Source of the DNA: Barnesiella intestinihominis YIT 11860 | Lineage (GTDB): Bacteria > Bacteroidota > Bacteroidia > Bacteroidales > Barnesiellaceae | Direction of reading: 5' to 3' | Assembly (NCBI RefSeq): GCF_000296465.1 | Contig: NZ_JH815205.1 | Coordinates: 1-64,000 of the forward strand | Length of the DNA: 64,000 nucleotides | Shown here: positions 1-8,816 of the stretch, in pieces | Layout of the letters: every line of letters starts with the position of its first letter | Position numbering within the stretch: position 1 is the first letter of the stretch | The notes under the pieces: generated by a model | Told to the model about the DNA's origin: nothing | Databases searched by the model: none | What the model saw: the letters and a program-made list of their open reading frames with translations, nothing else | Program-made: the position numbers and the translations under genes

Positions 1-143
1 TTTATTATACCTTCGAAGCGTTACCTGACCGAATTGACTTCTTTCTCTCTTATTTCCTGTACTACACTTGCTTCTTCAATTCCTTCAATGAACTTCTCTC
101 TCCAACGGCGGCCCCGCAGCCTCCCCGTTTTGCGAAAGTGCTG
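1..143 (-). other. Probable rRNA operon leader
   Basis: Read leftward from the promoter at 144-176, this stretch has no convincing reading frame. It is purine-rich, with runs such as GAAGAAGCAAG and AATAAGAGAGAAAGAAG. That composition, directly behind a consensus promoter, resembles the untranslated leader in front of 16S rRNA genes in Bacteroidales. No rRNA sequence is visible, because the mature gene would begin left of base 1. It could instead be the 5' leader of a protein gene. The assignment is inference. Confidence 0.4.
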
Positions 144-176
144 CAAAGATACTGCCTTTCCCACTTACAATCCAAA
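144..176 (-). promoter_or_regulatory. Strong Bacteroidales-type promoter, leftward
   Basis: On the minus strand a TTTG box (173-176) is followed after 21 bases by TATCTTTG (144-151). This matches the Bacteroidales sigma-ABfr consensus of a TTTG/TTG element, 19-21 bases, then TAnnTTTG. Transcription would leave the window to the left. It faces away from the neighbouring endonuclease gene, so that gene is not its target. Confidence 0.65.
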
Positions 177-239
177 TTTTTCTCAATGTTTTTTTGAATT
201 ATTTTTTTAATAAAATATAACCATATAATATTCTGCATT

Positions 240-3089
240 TTACAGAATTATTTTTTTATTGAATATTTTATTCCTCGCCTCTATTTTTATTATATAAATT
301 CCTCGATCGACATTTATCGCTATTTGGTTTTTCCCCTCAGCAGCCACTGCATATAACATTTGCCCAGATAGATTGTAAACCGATATTCGTTCGGAACCAC
401 AAAGAGTCGCTATTATAATTTGCCGTCCCGACACATATACGAGCGGATCACATGATCGAACAGATGTAACAGCCGAGATATCGGCCGTAACGGCTCTCTG
501 TACCGAAGACCAATTTGAAACAACATCTTTACATACCGAACGGACTTGATAGCCATACTCTGTCTGAGGAGAAAGCCCCTCTATAACATGAGTCGTAATA
601 TTCCCGACCTTTTCCTGAGAGAAAATATCCTTAACATAAGCTCCATAAGTAATCGAAGCATCATCGACAGCTACGTTTCCTTTTTCTTTATGTGCATAAA
701 CGACTTTTACCGAAGTTACCTGCTCATCGATCGAAAAGGTATATTCGGGATAATTCTTAGAAGTATCGACATATCGCAATGTATCAATAGCTGTCCAACT
801 ATTATCCGATTCTTTCTCAACAACAATGTAGGATCCCGTCCCGGAGGATGCAAAACGATACATAAACGAAAACTTTACTATACCCTCGTTATACCGAGGG
901 GTCTGTAAATATTCTCCCGTATTTTTCAATGCGACCGAAGGAGCCGACACTCCGCTACTTGCCACAGATGTATAATTACCGGAAGCTGTTCCCTCCCAAT
1001 TATCGGGCAGAGGTTTTCCGGACGAATCTACTTCGTCAAATCCCTCAGTATAAACATGTTGTTCACCGGTCTGTGTAAAACAAATTATCTCATAATTATC
1101 GGCTCCCTGAACTTCTTCCCAATTTATTCGGAAAGTACTATCGGTTATATCCGAGGCATCGAGCAACTGCGGCACAGCCAGAGAATCTGTCTCAAATTGC
1201 ATGCTGTATGCGGCCTTTACTATACCCGAAGGTATAACAGCGCTCACTTGATAGGTGTAGCGAGTCAACGGTCGCAATTCGGTAAAACGATAGTTTTGTA
1301 CGAGCCCGATTGACTTATCGGTCTGTATATATTCCCGTTTGTCGTCAAGCTGCATACGAAAAAGCCCTATCCTCGAAAAATCATCTTTCGGAGACGATAT
1401 CCACTCTTTCCCATTATATCGCGATGTAGGGTGTGTTATCTCGGATCGGCGATACAACGTTTTATCTTGCCCCCAATAAGCTATTTCCCCGGCAACACCC
1501 ACCACATCAATTATTATACCATCGCGACAAAGCGCAACAGCATCATTCCCATTGAAATTGAGAGGCGAAGTTTCTCCCCCGGGAATAATCTGCGAAGCCT
1601 TAGCGATTAACTCCCCATCAGTCGATAGCGAATTTAATAATAAATAGGTCTCTCCGTTATTTAATATAGAAGTTCCTAACGGAGTATCGTTCACGAAAGA
1701 ACCACTGCCATTAACCTCCATTCGCAAACTGTATGCAGAAAGGTCGACCGGGACTCCTGTTCCGTTATAGATTTCAATCGCTTTATTATACCCCGCTCCC
1801 TCGACATAAGCCGAAATAATCAAATCTCCGGCAGAGGTATTCCCCGACCAAAGAGAAACTTGGTAATCGATAGCTTCGGGGTAATTAACCCAATGTATCA
1901 AAGCCTCGGTGGCCGTAACATCGGATGCCGAGGTTTCTATAAACGAAGGGACTGAAACTACTTGTACCGGTATGCGGTACGGGGTCTCAATGCCCCCTCC
2001 CGAAATAATCACCGTATCGCGATATTCTCCTTTCCTCAGCTCTCGACACGATATTTCAACTGTACAACCATCGTGCACTTCTTGTGCCGACACTTCGTAA
2101 TCGGAAAGTTCAAATATGCCTCCTATCGCCCACGAGAGGGACAAAGGAGAGGTGAGGTTGTTTCCCAATATATCAAGTTGTTCGCTTTTATTATCACCCA
2201 ACATAATCACCCCCATATCCATGATTTGATCCCGACGAGGCAAAGCCAAGAAAGGGAGAGTCTCTGCGGGGAACCTGAACGGGTCTTCCCGATGAGCTCC
2301 CCATATATACTCGACCAAATCGGGATAATCTATATAAGGATTTCGATTCCCCTGTATGGTATAAACCGAATCGTTCCTCGCCAACTCTCTTTCGCACGGA
2401 GGGTCTTGCGAATGCCACTCCAACAGCATGTCCAACGCCCACTCTTTCCATACCGGATAAGTATTGTTATCGAGCATAGGCGACTGCCAATAGTCACACA
2501 AGTTTTCATAGGCCGTTACGACATAGAAATAGGCACGAGCAAAATCGCCCTTATACTCGTCGGCAGGTTCGAAGCAACGGTCGGTATAATCTACTCCCCA
2601 ACCATTCTTTCCTACCTTCGAGATCCCATTGTCAAAGCCGGAAACTCCCGTGACCTCACCCAACGGCAAATTGTTTTTAGCGGAATTGGCCGATCCGTCT
2701 GCCGGGAACAAATGATGCAAATCCCTATAAGCATTATTTTCATAAGCGCCCCACCAACTTTTCGGGAAAGAGTGCTCTATATGCATGCCCCCGACGGCAT
2801 TAAAGCCATCGAAATAGCGTATTTCATCGGAATACCTGTCCCACACACTGCCATCTTCTTTACGGTCTGTTCGGGAGAAGCCCTCCCACGTGGCATCTTC
2901 CCCACTGCCGTAACCGAGTGTATGCATCGAACTTATTATCTCGCATAATGCAGTTTTCAACTCAGCTCCATGTTTTCCATCGGCCGCATAATAATAGCCC
3001 GCAGGAACTGTGGCATCAAGCCGAAATCCCAGAAACGAAACGCCCAATACCCCGAAAATTATCCGGGCACAATTTTTCATAGTACTCAT
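240..3089 (-). CDS. Secreted endonuclease I family nuclease, multidomain
   Basis: A large exported nuclease of the endonuclease I (EndA/Bsn) family, expected to cut DNA or RNA outside the cytoplasm. After a signal peptide the catalytic domain shows EHSFPKSWW and DLHHLFPADG, the histidine-metal signature of this beta-beta-alpha-metal fold. It is followed by a lamin-tail-like segment (around residues 430-540), a fibronectin type III-like segment, a jelly-roll-like region, and a C-terminus (VYNLSGQ..., GIYIIKIEA) resembling a type IX secretion sorting domain. I chose the ATG at 3089 (MSTMKN) or 3080 (MKNCAR) because the reading upstream uses TTG and lacks a signal peptide. It lies 17 bases after the paralogue at 3107-5164 and is probably cotranscribed with it. 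Confidence 0.85.
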   Translation of the reverse strand: MSTMKNCARIIFGVLGVSFLGFRLDATVPAGYYYAADGKHGAELKTALCEIISSMHTLGYGSGEDATWEGFSRTDRKEDGSVWDRYSDEIRYFDGFNAVGGMHIEHSFPKSWWGAYENNAYRDLHHLFPADGSANSAKNNLPLGEVTGVSGFDNGISKVGKNGWGVDYTDRCFEPADEYKGDFARAYFYVVTAYENLCDYWQSPMLDNNTYPVWKEWALDMLLEWHSQDPPCERELARNDSVYTIQGNRNPYIDYPDLVEYIWGAHREDPFRFPAETLPFLALPRRDQIMDMGVIMLGDNKSEQLDILGNNLTSPLSLSWAIGGIFELSDYEVSAQEVHDGCTVEISCRELRKGEYRDTVIISGGGIETPYRIPVQVVSVPSFIETSASDVTATEALIHWVNYPEAIDYQVSLWSGNTSAGDLIISAYVEGAGYNKAIEIYNGTGVPVDLSAYSLRMEVNGSGSFVNDTPLGTSILNNGETYLLLNSLSTDGELIAKASQIIPGGETSPLNFNGNDAVALCRDGIIIDVVGVAGEIAYWGQDKTLYRRSEITHPTSRYNGKEWISSPKDDFSRIGLFRMQLDDKREYIQTDKSIGLVQNYRFTELRPLTRYTYQVSAVIPSGIVKAAYSMQFETDSLAVPQLLDASDITDSTFRINWEEVQGADNYEIICFTQTGEQHVYTEGFDEVDSSGKPLPDNWEGTASGNYTSVASSGVSAPSVALKNTGEYLQTPRYNEGIVKFSFMYRFASSGTGSYIVVEKESDNSWTAIDTLRYVDTSKNYPEYTFSIDEQVTSVKVVYAHKEKGNVAVDDASITYGAYVKDIFSQEKVGNITTHVIEGLSPQTEYGYQVRSVCKDVVSNWSSVQRAVTADISAVTSVRSCDPLVYVSGRQIIIATLCGSERISVYNLSGQMLYAVAAEGKNQIAINVDRGIYIIKIEARNKIFNKKIIL

Positions 3090-3106
3090 AATACAGATTT
3101 CTAATC

Positions 3107-5164
3107 TCAACGCGAGCTATGCACTCTCACCGTATTTTGTAACGACGGAGATACAACCCTCACGATATAAATTCCTTCGGGCAACTCCCATTCGACCTCC
3201 TCGCTATGCAAAATCCGCGAGCCACACAAACGCCCGTCCATCGTATACCACGAGGCAACAGCATTCATCGGGGCATTGAGTATATGCAACACATTCCCAG
3301 AGGTAAATATCAAAACACGATCTGCCTCCATATCATCGACAGCTGCCGACCACGTAGAGACCGAAATCGTATTAGACTCCGACTGAGCCTCTTCCCCGAT
3401 ATAAGGAGTCACCGTATAATGATACTGCACAGCGGGAGTTAAATCGGATACCATATATTCGTTTACATCTCCTACCCGACGAGGATATCCATCTAAAACA
3501 ACAGGGGTAGAACCTCCGCCGCTTTTCACTTTAACGCTGTGCAAATAGACACGATGGGTTTTTTCTGCTTTGAACGTAATCTTCGATGACTTCGTCCCTC
3601 CTTTGAAAGGAATTGTTTTCGTCACCGTCCCTTCCGGTAACGATATTTCATCGACAGGTTCATCATCTACCAGAATGTACAAAACCGAATTATCGGTTGT
3701 TTTGTAAGGCGATGCCTCCACTGTTATAGACACATCGTCTGCCGACAAATCGACCACCGGAGAAATGGCGCTACCATCATCTTTACCTGAACCTAATCGT
3801 AATTTTCCCGATTCAACAGCAGTATATCCCTCATAGGTCCACGAATCGGGCTTCGACGAAAACGTCACGTCCAATATGTCCTTCTCAGGAGCACTCGACG
3901 AATAGTCGTCGTACCACACATTCAATTCATAATCGGTTGCTTCCGATTTCGGAGTCCAAACCGCCACAAAAGAATTTTTCGTAATATCCTTCGCCGGCAA
4001 TGCGACAAAATCATCGATAGCCTGTCCTTTCAAATTAACGATAATCGGAGACTTTAACCCACCTCCCGATATTTCCAAAACAGCTTCGTGCGAACCTACT
4101 ACCGAAGAACGATAGGCTAACTCGACAGTCGTTCCATTATTAACCTCATCGGCTGTAAGTTCCCGACGATTCACCGAAAAGCACTCACTATCATTACCCC
4201 CTACTTCAACCGAAACAGTACTCTCGATATTACGTCCTCTAACAGACAGTTGAACCGTTACCGGTGAAGAACTATTCACCGAAGCGATTCCCATATCGAC
4301 AGTCGATCCGTTTCGAGGAGCCTCGATATACGGAGCATCTCCTCCATCTGGCATAAAGGGGATATTACGACTGTCTCCAAAGATGAGATCGACCAATTCG
4401 GGATAATCGATAAACGGGTTCCGATTTCCTTGACGCGACTCATAGACAGCTTCATTTCTATCCAATTCTTTTTGGCTAACGGGGTCTTGTTCGTGCCAAC
4501 GAAGTAACATATTGAGTTGCCAATCGATAATATGAGGATAATTAGAAACAAATATACTTCCCCAATTCGTTATACGGTTTTGATACCGAGTAGCAAAGTA
4601 GAAATAAGTACGCGCAAAATCTCCTTTATATTCATCGTTCGGCTCGAATACCGTACCCGAATAACCGGGAGTCACACATTTCCCCCATTGGGAAAATCCA
4701 TTTTTTGAGCTCGATGCGCCAGAGCCTACCTCTCCAAACGGATTATTACTACGCATTCCGTTTATTTTTCCATCGGTTGGATAGACATGCCACACATCGG
4801 ACTTCATAGGCGACTGCTCACTAAACCAGCTTTTAGGAACCGAGTGCTCCCTGTTATAGCAATCGCCTTCAACCCCATATGTGCCACATTGATCGGTTCC
4901 AAAAGTATAGTTCGTTACATCGGAATACATGTCCCACACTTTCCCATCGGAACGTCTATCTGTCGTTTTATAAAGATTCCACAAGCCATTATAACCTACA
5001 TCGGTTGCATCGTTTAAGATGGTAGACAAACTTTTTTGCAAATCCTCACCGCTTTTTCCAACAGCATCATCATAATATCCGGCAGGAATCTCTGCAAATA
5101 CAAAGAACGGAAACAAGCAAGTCAAAACGACAAGCAACAAACAGTTACGTGAAATACAGCTCAT
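3107..5164 (-). CDS. Secreted endonuclease I family nuclease
   Basis: A 685-residue paralogue of the downstream gene at 240-3089, with the same start of the mature protein (IPAGYY) after a clear signal peptide ending FFVFA. The nuclease signature is present as NREHSVPKSWF and DVWHVYPTDG. The catalytic domain spans roughly the first 280 residues. Behind it are beta-rich segments and a divergent fibronectin-like part. The C-terminus (WYTMDGRLCG, GIYIVRVV) resembles a sorting domain but lacks the usual final lysine-rich strand. Likely role: extracellular nucleic acid breakdown. The pair looks like a tandem duplication in which the domain tails have diverged. Confidence 0.85.
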   Translation of the reverse strand: MSCISRNCLLLVVLTCLFPFFVFAEIPAGYYDDAVGKSGEDLQKSLSTILNDATDVGYNGLWNLYKTTDRRSDGKVWDMYSDVTNYTFGTDQCGTYGVEGDCYNREHSVPKSWFSEQSPMKSDVWHVYPTDGKINGMRSNNPFGEVGSGASSSKNGFSQWGKCVTPGYSGTVFEPNDEYKGDFARTYFYFATRYQNRITNWGSIFVSNYPHIIDWQLNMLLRWHEQDPVSQKELDRNEAVYESRQGNRNPFIDYPELVDLIFGDSRNIPFMPDGGDAPYIEAPRNGSTVDMGIASVNSSSPVTVQLSVRGRNIESTVSVEVGGNDSECFSVNRRELTADEVNNGTTVELAYRSSVVGSHEAVLEISGGGLKSPIIVNLKGQAIDDFVALPAKDITKNSFVAVWTPKSEATDYELNVWYDDYSSSAPEKDILDVTFSSKPDSWTYEGYTAVESGKLRLGSGKDDGSAISPVVDLSADDVSITVEASPYKTTDNSVLYILVDDEPVDEISLPEGTVTKTIPFKGGTKSSKITFKAEKTHRVYLHSVKVKSGGGSTPVVLDGYPRRVGDVNEYMVSDLTPAVQYHYTVTPYIGEEAQSESNTISVSTWSAAVDDMEADRVLIFTSGNVLHILNAPMNAVASWYTMDGRLCGSRILHSEEVEWELPEGIYIVRVVSPSLQNTVRVHSSR

Positions 5165-5262
5165 TATCTATTATTTAAGTTATATTTTTAGAAAAGGGAC
5201 GTAAAGATAATAATAAAATATCAAAACCGTTTTAAAATCGATGGATTTCACAAAAAACAACA

Positions 5263-5291
5263 AAGCCGACTATCTATTAAGATGTCGGCTT
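5263..5291 (-). terminator. Rho-independent terminator of the ABC-2 efflux operon
   Basis: AAGCCGAC (5263-5270) pairs with GTCGGCTT (5284-5291) around a 13-base loop. Read on the minus strand the stem is followed by a T-rich tract. It lies 26 bases beyond the stop codon of the last permease gene. Confidence 0.7.
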
Positions 5292-5316
5292 CTATCTATA
5301 TAACTAACCTGTTCTT

Positions 5317-6543
5317 TTAATCTACCCCTGAATCGAGCACTCCCGAAAAGCCTCGTTTTTTATCTTTCCAAATCTGATACCTATAAACCAAGCAAGTCGT
5401 CACAAAATAAACTCCCGTCAGAATCCATAACATCGTATAGGCATGACGCACATCATAAATACCAGCCCCGGCCGTATTCATACGTACAAAGCCTTCTATT
5501 CCCCAAGTAGACGGAATGAGAGCACCCAACCACTTCCAGTACTCCGGCATGGCATAACGAGGCCATGTAATACCCGATATGAACAAAAATATAACCGAAG
5601 TAAAGACAAACAACAAGAAAGAACTTTCACGTTCTCGAACAAATATAGATAGCGTCATTCCAAAAAATATAGAAGATAACAAGAACGGAACGGCAAAAGA
5701 ATAAATTTCTACCTGACTACCTATCTGCGGATATTTAAAAAGCCACGGAATAAAATGTAATATGTATGCCGTACATAAAATATACAAGCTAAAATAGCAC
5801 AATGATTTGCCTATCACCAAATGCAATACATTATTGTGCATATGTTCTCGTCCACTGTAAAACAGGTGTAACTGTCGATGTTCATAAATTCCCCCAGCCA
5901 TCATACCAATTCCCAAAATAAGGCTCTGCTGTAAAATCAACACCAATATGGCAGGCAATAAAAACGATGCCAAACCCGACTCTGGATTATACAAATTAAT
6001 AGAGCTATACGGAATGGGTTGTGTCGCTACATTGATTTGTTCCTGCGTGGCTCCACCCAAAGCCTGAGTCTGTAACTTTCCTCCGAGGTTCATCGTCACA
6101 TCGGTTAACGCAATTAAAAAACCTTTGTAATTCAAGAGAATACTCATATCCGAATAGAACGAAACGACACTTTGTTCACCTCGCTCTATTTTTCGACTGA
6201 AATCTTCCGGAATAAACAATATTCCATAACAACGCTTTTCATACATCATGTGCTTCGCCTCGTCCATATCGGCACAATACGAAACAATATGCGCATTCGG
6301 TGTCGCGTCCATCTCACGAGCGAGCTCCCGGCTCAAAGGGGTACGGGCATTATCCACGACGACCATAGGCACTTCCCTCACTACCTCAGGGTTATACACT
6401 GCGGCATATACAATCGGATAAGCGAATGGTAAAGCAAAGAAAAACAGCACGATTCCCAAATCATGAAAAACAGCACGGTATTCCCGCCGCCAAATGTAAT
6501 AAATGTCGGACAAACCTATTTTTATAGAATGAAACAATTTCAT
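5317..6543 (-). CDS. ABC-2 type transporter permease (second permease of operon)
   Basis: A 408-residue inner membrane protein of the ABC-2 permease family (YhhJ/YbhR-like). It has one N-terminal membrane segment, a large extracytoplasmic domain of about 150 residues (around 45-190), then about five membrane helices in the C-terminal half, ending in a basic tail. This is the usual topology for ABC-2 exporters of drugs or other small hydrophobic compounds. It is the last gene of a four-gene minus-strand operon, 17 bases after the first permease. The two permeases are related and probably form a heterodimer. No ATP-binding subunit is encoded nearby. The substrate cannot be told from sequence. 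Confidence 0.85.
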   Translation of the reverse strand: MKLFHSIKIGLSDIYYIWRREYRAVFHDLGIVLFFFALPFAYPIVYAAVYNPEVVREVPMVVVDNARTPLSRELAREMDATPNAHIVSYCADMDEAKHMMYEKRCYGILFIPEDFSRKIERGEQSVVSFYSDMSILLNYKGFLIALTDVTMNLGGKLQTQALGGATQEQINVATQPIPYSSINLYNPESGLASFLLPAILVLILQQSLILGIGMMAGGIYEHRQLHLFYSGREHMHNNVLHLVIGKSLCYFSLYILCTAYILHFIPWLFKYPQIGSQVEIYSFAVPFLLSSIFFGMTLSIFVRERESSFLLFVFTSVIFLFISGITWPRYAMPEYWKWLGALIPSTWGIEGFVRMNTAGAGIYDVRHAYTMLWILTGVYFVTTCLVYRYQIWKDKKRGFSGVLDSGVD

Positions 6544-6560
6544 ATCATTTTATTTTTACA

Positions 6561-7742
6561 TCACGGTACATATACTTGACGCATCAAAGCCTTTTTCAAC
6601 CGGGGTAACAACGGAGTGGATGCCACCGCAAACAAAATCAATGCGACATAATGTACACGCGAATAATAAAGAGGTATTCCATTCAATGCCTGATCTACAT
6701 AAATCAAAAAATAATGCCGTACAGGCAACACATACGAGATAGCTTGGAACGGCAAATACATAGCCGGCACAGGGAAAGAAAATCCCGCGATAGAAAGAGA
6801 CAAGACTCCCACCAGACCACCGACACTCAACCCAATTCTTAACGAAGGCGCAAAACACATAATAATTACCGCAAAACTCTGTGAAGCGACAACCAACAAG
6901 AACATCGCGAAAATCATGTGCCAAATGCTGTTATGCATCGGGAAATGCAAATAACCGTATAGCAACGACAAGTATAAAAGCCCCATCGAAAAAAATATGA
7001 TCGTTTGGGGAATGAGTTTACCTGTAATAGCAATAATAATCGAATCGTCGGCAGTCCGCAGCCATTCTCTCGACGTGGCTCGTTTCATCTCAGATCCGAT
7101 ACTGAAAACCGTAACCAACAGAATCATCAATTGCAATAACCCGGGAAGGAAAGAATTATTCAGATAAACCGAATAGCTAATCCACGGATTGCCCAACGCA
7201 TGCATATCCGTCGCTATCGGCTGCAACTTAGCCATAATCTGTGACTCCTCGGCTCCCGCAGAAAGTAACACTTGGCGCACGACTGCACCCGAAGCTAACA
7301 CCGACATGGTTTTGAAACTTTTATATAGCAACGACGCAGGAATGTAATAGGCATCATTCGTATAAAAAGAAATCTCGGGTTGACGACCGGCGATAGCCTT
7401 CGCTTCAAAATCCTCAGGAATAATCAAAAATCCGAAAATATCACCCGACTGCATCAACTCCCGAGCCTCGGTAAAGCTATTCAACTTATAGGTAACATCG
7501 ACCGACTCCTGAGATCCAAGCTGTTGAATAAAATTCCTAGACGTAGAGGTGTGATCGTGATCAACAATCGCTACCGGAATCTTATGAGGTAACCCTTCGT
7601 GCATCAAGGAAAGCAGGAATATGCAACTGAATAGCGGCGCTCCTACCATACAAAGTACATAGATAGGACGCGAAACCAGTTGTTTCAATTCCCGGACAAT
7701 AGTAGCCCAAAGCCCCGTTTGATATTCCATTCGTTCTGACAT
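6561..7742 (-). CDS. ABC-2 type transporter permease (first permease of operon)
   Basis: A 393-residue ABC-2 family permease with the same layout as its neighbour: an N-terminal helix (YVLCMVGAPLFSCIFLLSL), an extracytoplasmic domain with the IPVAIVDHD motif typical of the family, and C-terminal helices with a conserved proline-rich FSFPVPAMYLP loop. It should form half of the inner membrane channel of the efflux complex and dock onto the HlyD-like adaptor encoded just upstream (32-base gap). The cluster resembles the E. coli YbhFSRG and YhiI-type systems, but no ATPase gene is present, so energy coupling must come from elsewhere if it is an ABC transporter. Confidence 0.85.
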   Translation of the reverse strand: MSERMEYQTGLWATIVRELKQLVSRPIYVLCMVGAPLFSCIFLLSLMHEGLPHKIPVAIVDHDHTSTSRNFIQQLGSQESVDVTYKLNSFTEARELMQSGDIFGFLIIPEDFEAKAIAGRQPEISFYTNDAYYIPASLLYKSFKTMSVLASGAVVRQVLLSAGAEESQIMAKLQPIATDMHALGNPWISYSVYLNNSFLPGLLQLMILLVTVFSIGSEMKRATSREWLRTADDSIIIAITGKLIPQTIIFFSMGLLYLSLLYGYLHFPMHNSIWHMIFAMFLLVVASQSFAVIIMCFAPSLRIGLSVGGLVGVLSLSIAGFSFPVPAMYLPFQAISYVLPVRHYFLIYVDQALNGIPLYYSRVHYVALILFAVASTPLLPRLKKALMRQVYVP

Positions 7743-7774
7743 ATAGACATTCTCGAAGTTACAGAACTTCCTTT

Positions 7775-8779
7775 TTACTTTTTATCTCTTTTCAACAATA
7801 CCGACATTCCCGGACGTAGATTATCGACCGGTTCGACCGGACGGGCTTTCACTTGGAAAGTTTTAGCATCGTATTGCCCGGTAACTTTCGTAGCGCGCCA
7901 TACCGCATAAGATCCCATATCCCGAATATAAAATACTTTCAAAGTCACTTCCTTATTTTCCAATGCCGGAATTATGGCCTGTACTTCGGCTCCCATAGTC
8001 AAATTTTCTAACAAATCTTCCCGAACATTGAACGAAACCCACATATCGTCGAGTTTCAATACATTCATAATCGGAGCACCTAAACTCACCAATTCCCCCA
8101 CATTCGGAAAAATATCGAAAATTTCACCGTCGGTAGGAGCCGTCAGATAAGAATCCGACAAAATAGACTCGACCTCTGCGACACTACCTTGTGCGGCGGC
8201 GACCATAGCGGCAGCGGCAGCCTTATCCTCGGCCTGCGCACCGGCCTTTGCCATTTCATATTGCGATTTAGCCGCACTTTCAGTAGCGACCATTGCTTTA
8301 TAAGCAGCCTCGGCTTCATCGCGTTTTTGTTCCGAAACTACTCCTTTCTTATACAACGACTGCATACGCTCATACGTCTTCTTGGCGATCGTTAAGCCGG
8401 CTTGAGCCTGTTGCCACATATCATAAGCAGAATTCAACAGTTCCACACGCGTACCACTGTCCACCTTTTTATTCTGAGCCTTAGCTACGGTTTCCATAGC
8501 CTCGGCCTGTGAGAGTTTCGCCTCTACCAACGAAGAATGAATATGTACCAATGTATCCCCCGCCAGAACATGCTGTCCCTCCTCTACCATGAATTCGACC
8601 ACTCGGCCGGGCAACTTTCCTGAAACCCGTACTTGTGTCGCTTCGGCCTGCCCTTGAATAATTTGGGGCTCCGGTTTAAGCAAAAATAATCCGATCAAGG
8701 CCAAAACAACTATAATGACAATCAAAGCAATGAGGCCTACGACCAAACTGCGCTCTTTCTTTTCTCTTAGATTTTCCAT
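7775..8779 (-). CDS. HlyD-family membrane fusion (adaptor) protein
   Basis: A 334-residue periplasmic adaptor. A short cytoplasmic head is followed by one membrane helix (about residues 15-33), a split biotinyl-lipoyl half (GRVVEFMVEEGQHVLAGD), a long alanine/glutamate-rich alpha-hairpin (about 85-190), the second lipoyl half, and a beta-barrel domain. It would bridge the two ABC-2 permeases and the TolC-like channel. It starts 37 bases after the channel gene and belongs to the same operon. Length and layout fit the EmrA/YhiI branch. Confidence 0.88.
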   Translation of the reverse strand: MENLREKKERSLVVGLIALIVIIVVLALIGLFLLKPEPQIIQGQAEATQVRVSGKLPGRVVEFMVEEGQHVLAGDTLVHIHSSLVEAKLSQAEAMETVAKAQNKKVDSGTRVELLNSAYDMWQQAQAGLTIAKKTYERMQSLYKKGVVSEQKRDEAEAAYKAMVATESAAKSQYEMAKAGAQAEDKAAAAAMVAAAQGSVAEVESILSDSYLTAPTDGEIFDIFPNVGELVSLGAPIMNVLKLDDMWVSFNVREDLLENLTMGAEVQAIIPALENKEVTLKVFYIRDMGSYAVWRATKVTGQYDAKTFQVKARPVEPVDNLRPGMSVLLKRDKK

Positions 8780-8816
8780 TGTAAATCTGTTTTGCTATTT
8801 TTTATATTTTCTATTT

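Noticed and set aside
1962-2948. Plus-strand frame of 328 codons inside the first endonuclease gene
   Set aside because: It is antisense to a well-supported secreted nuclease and has no family features.
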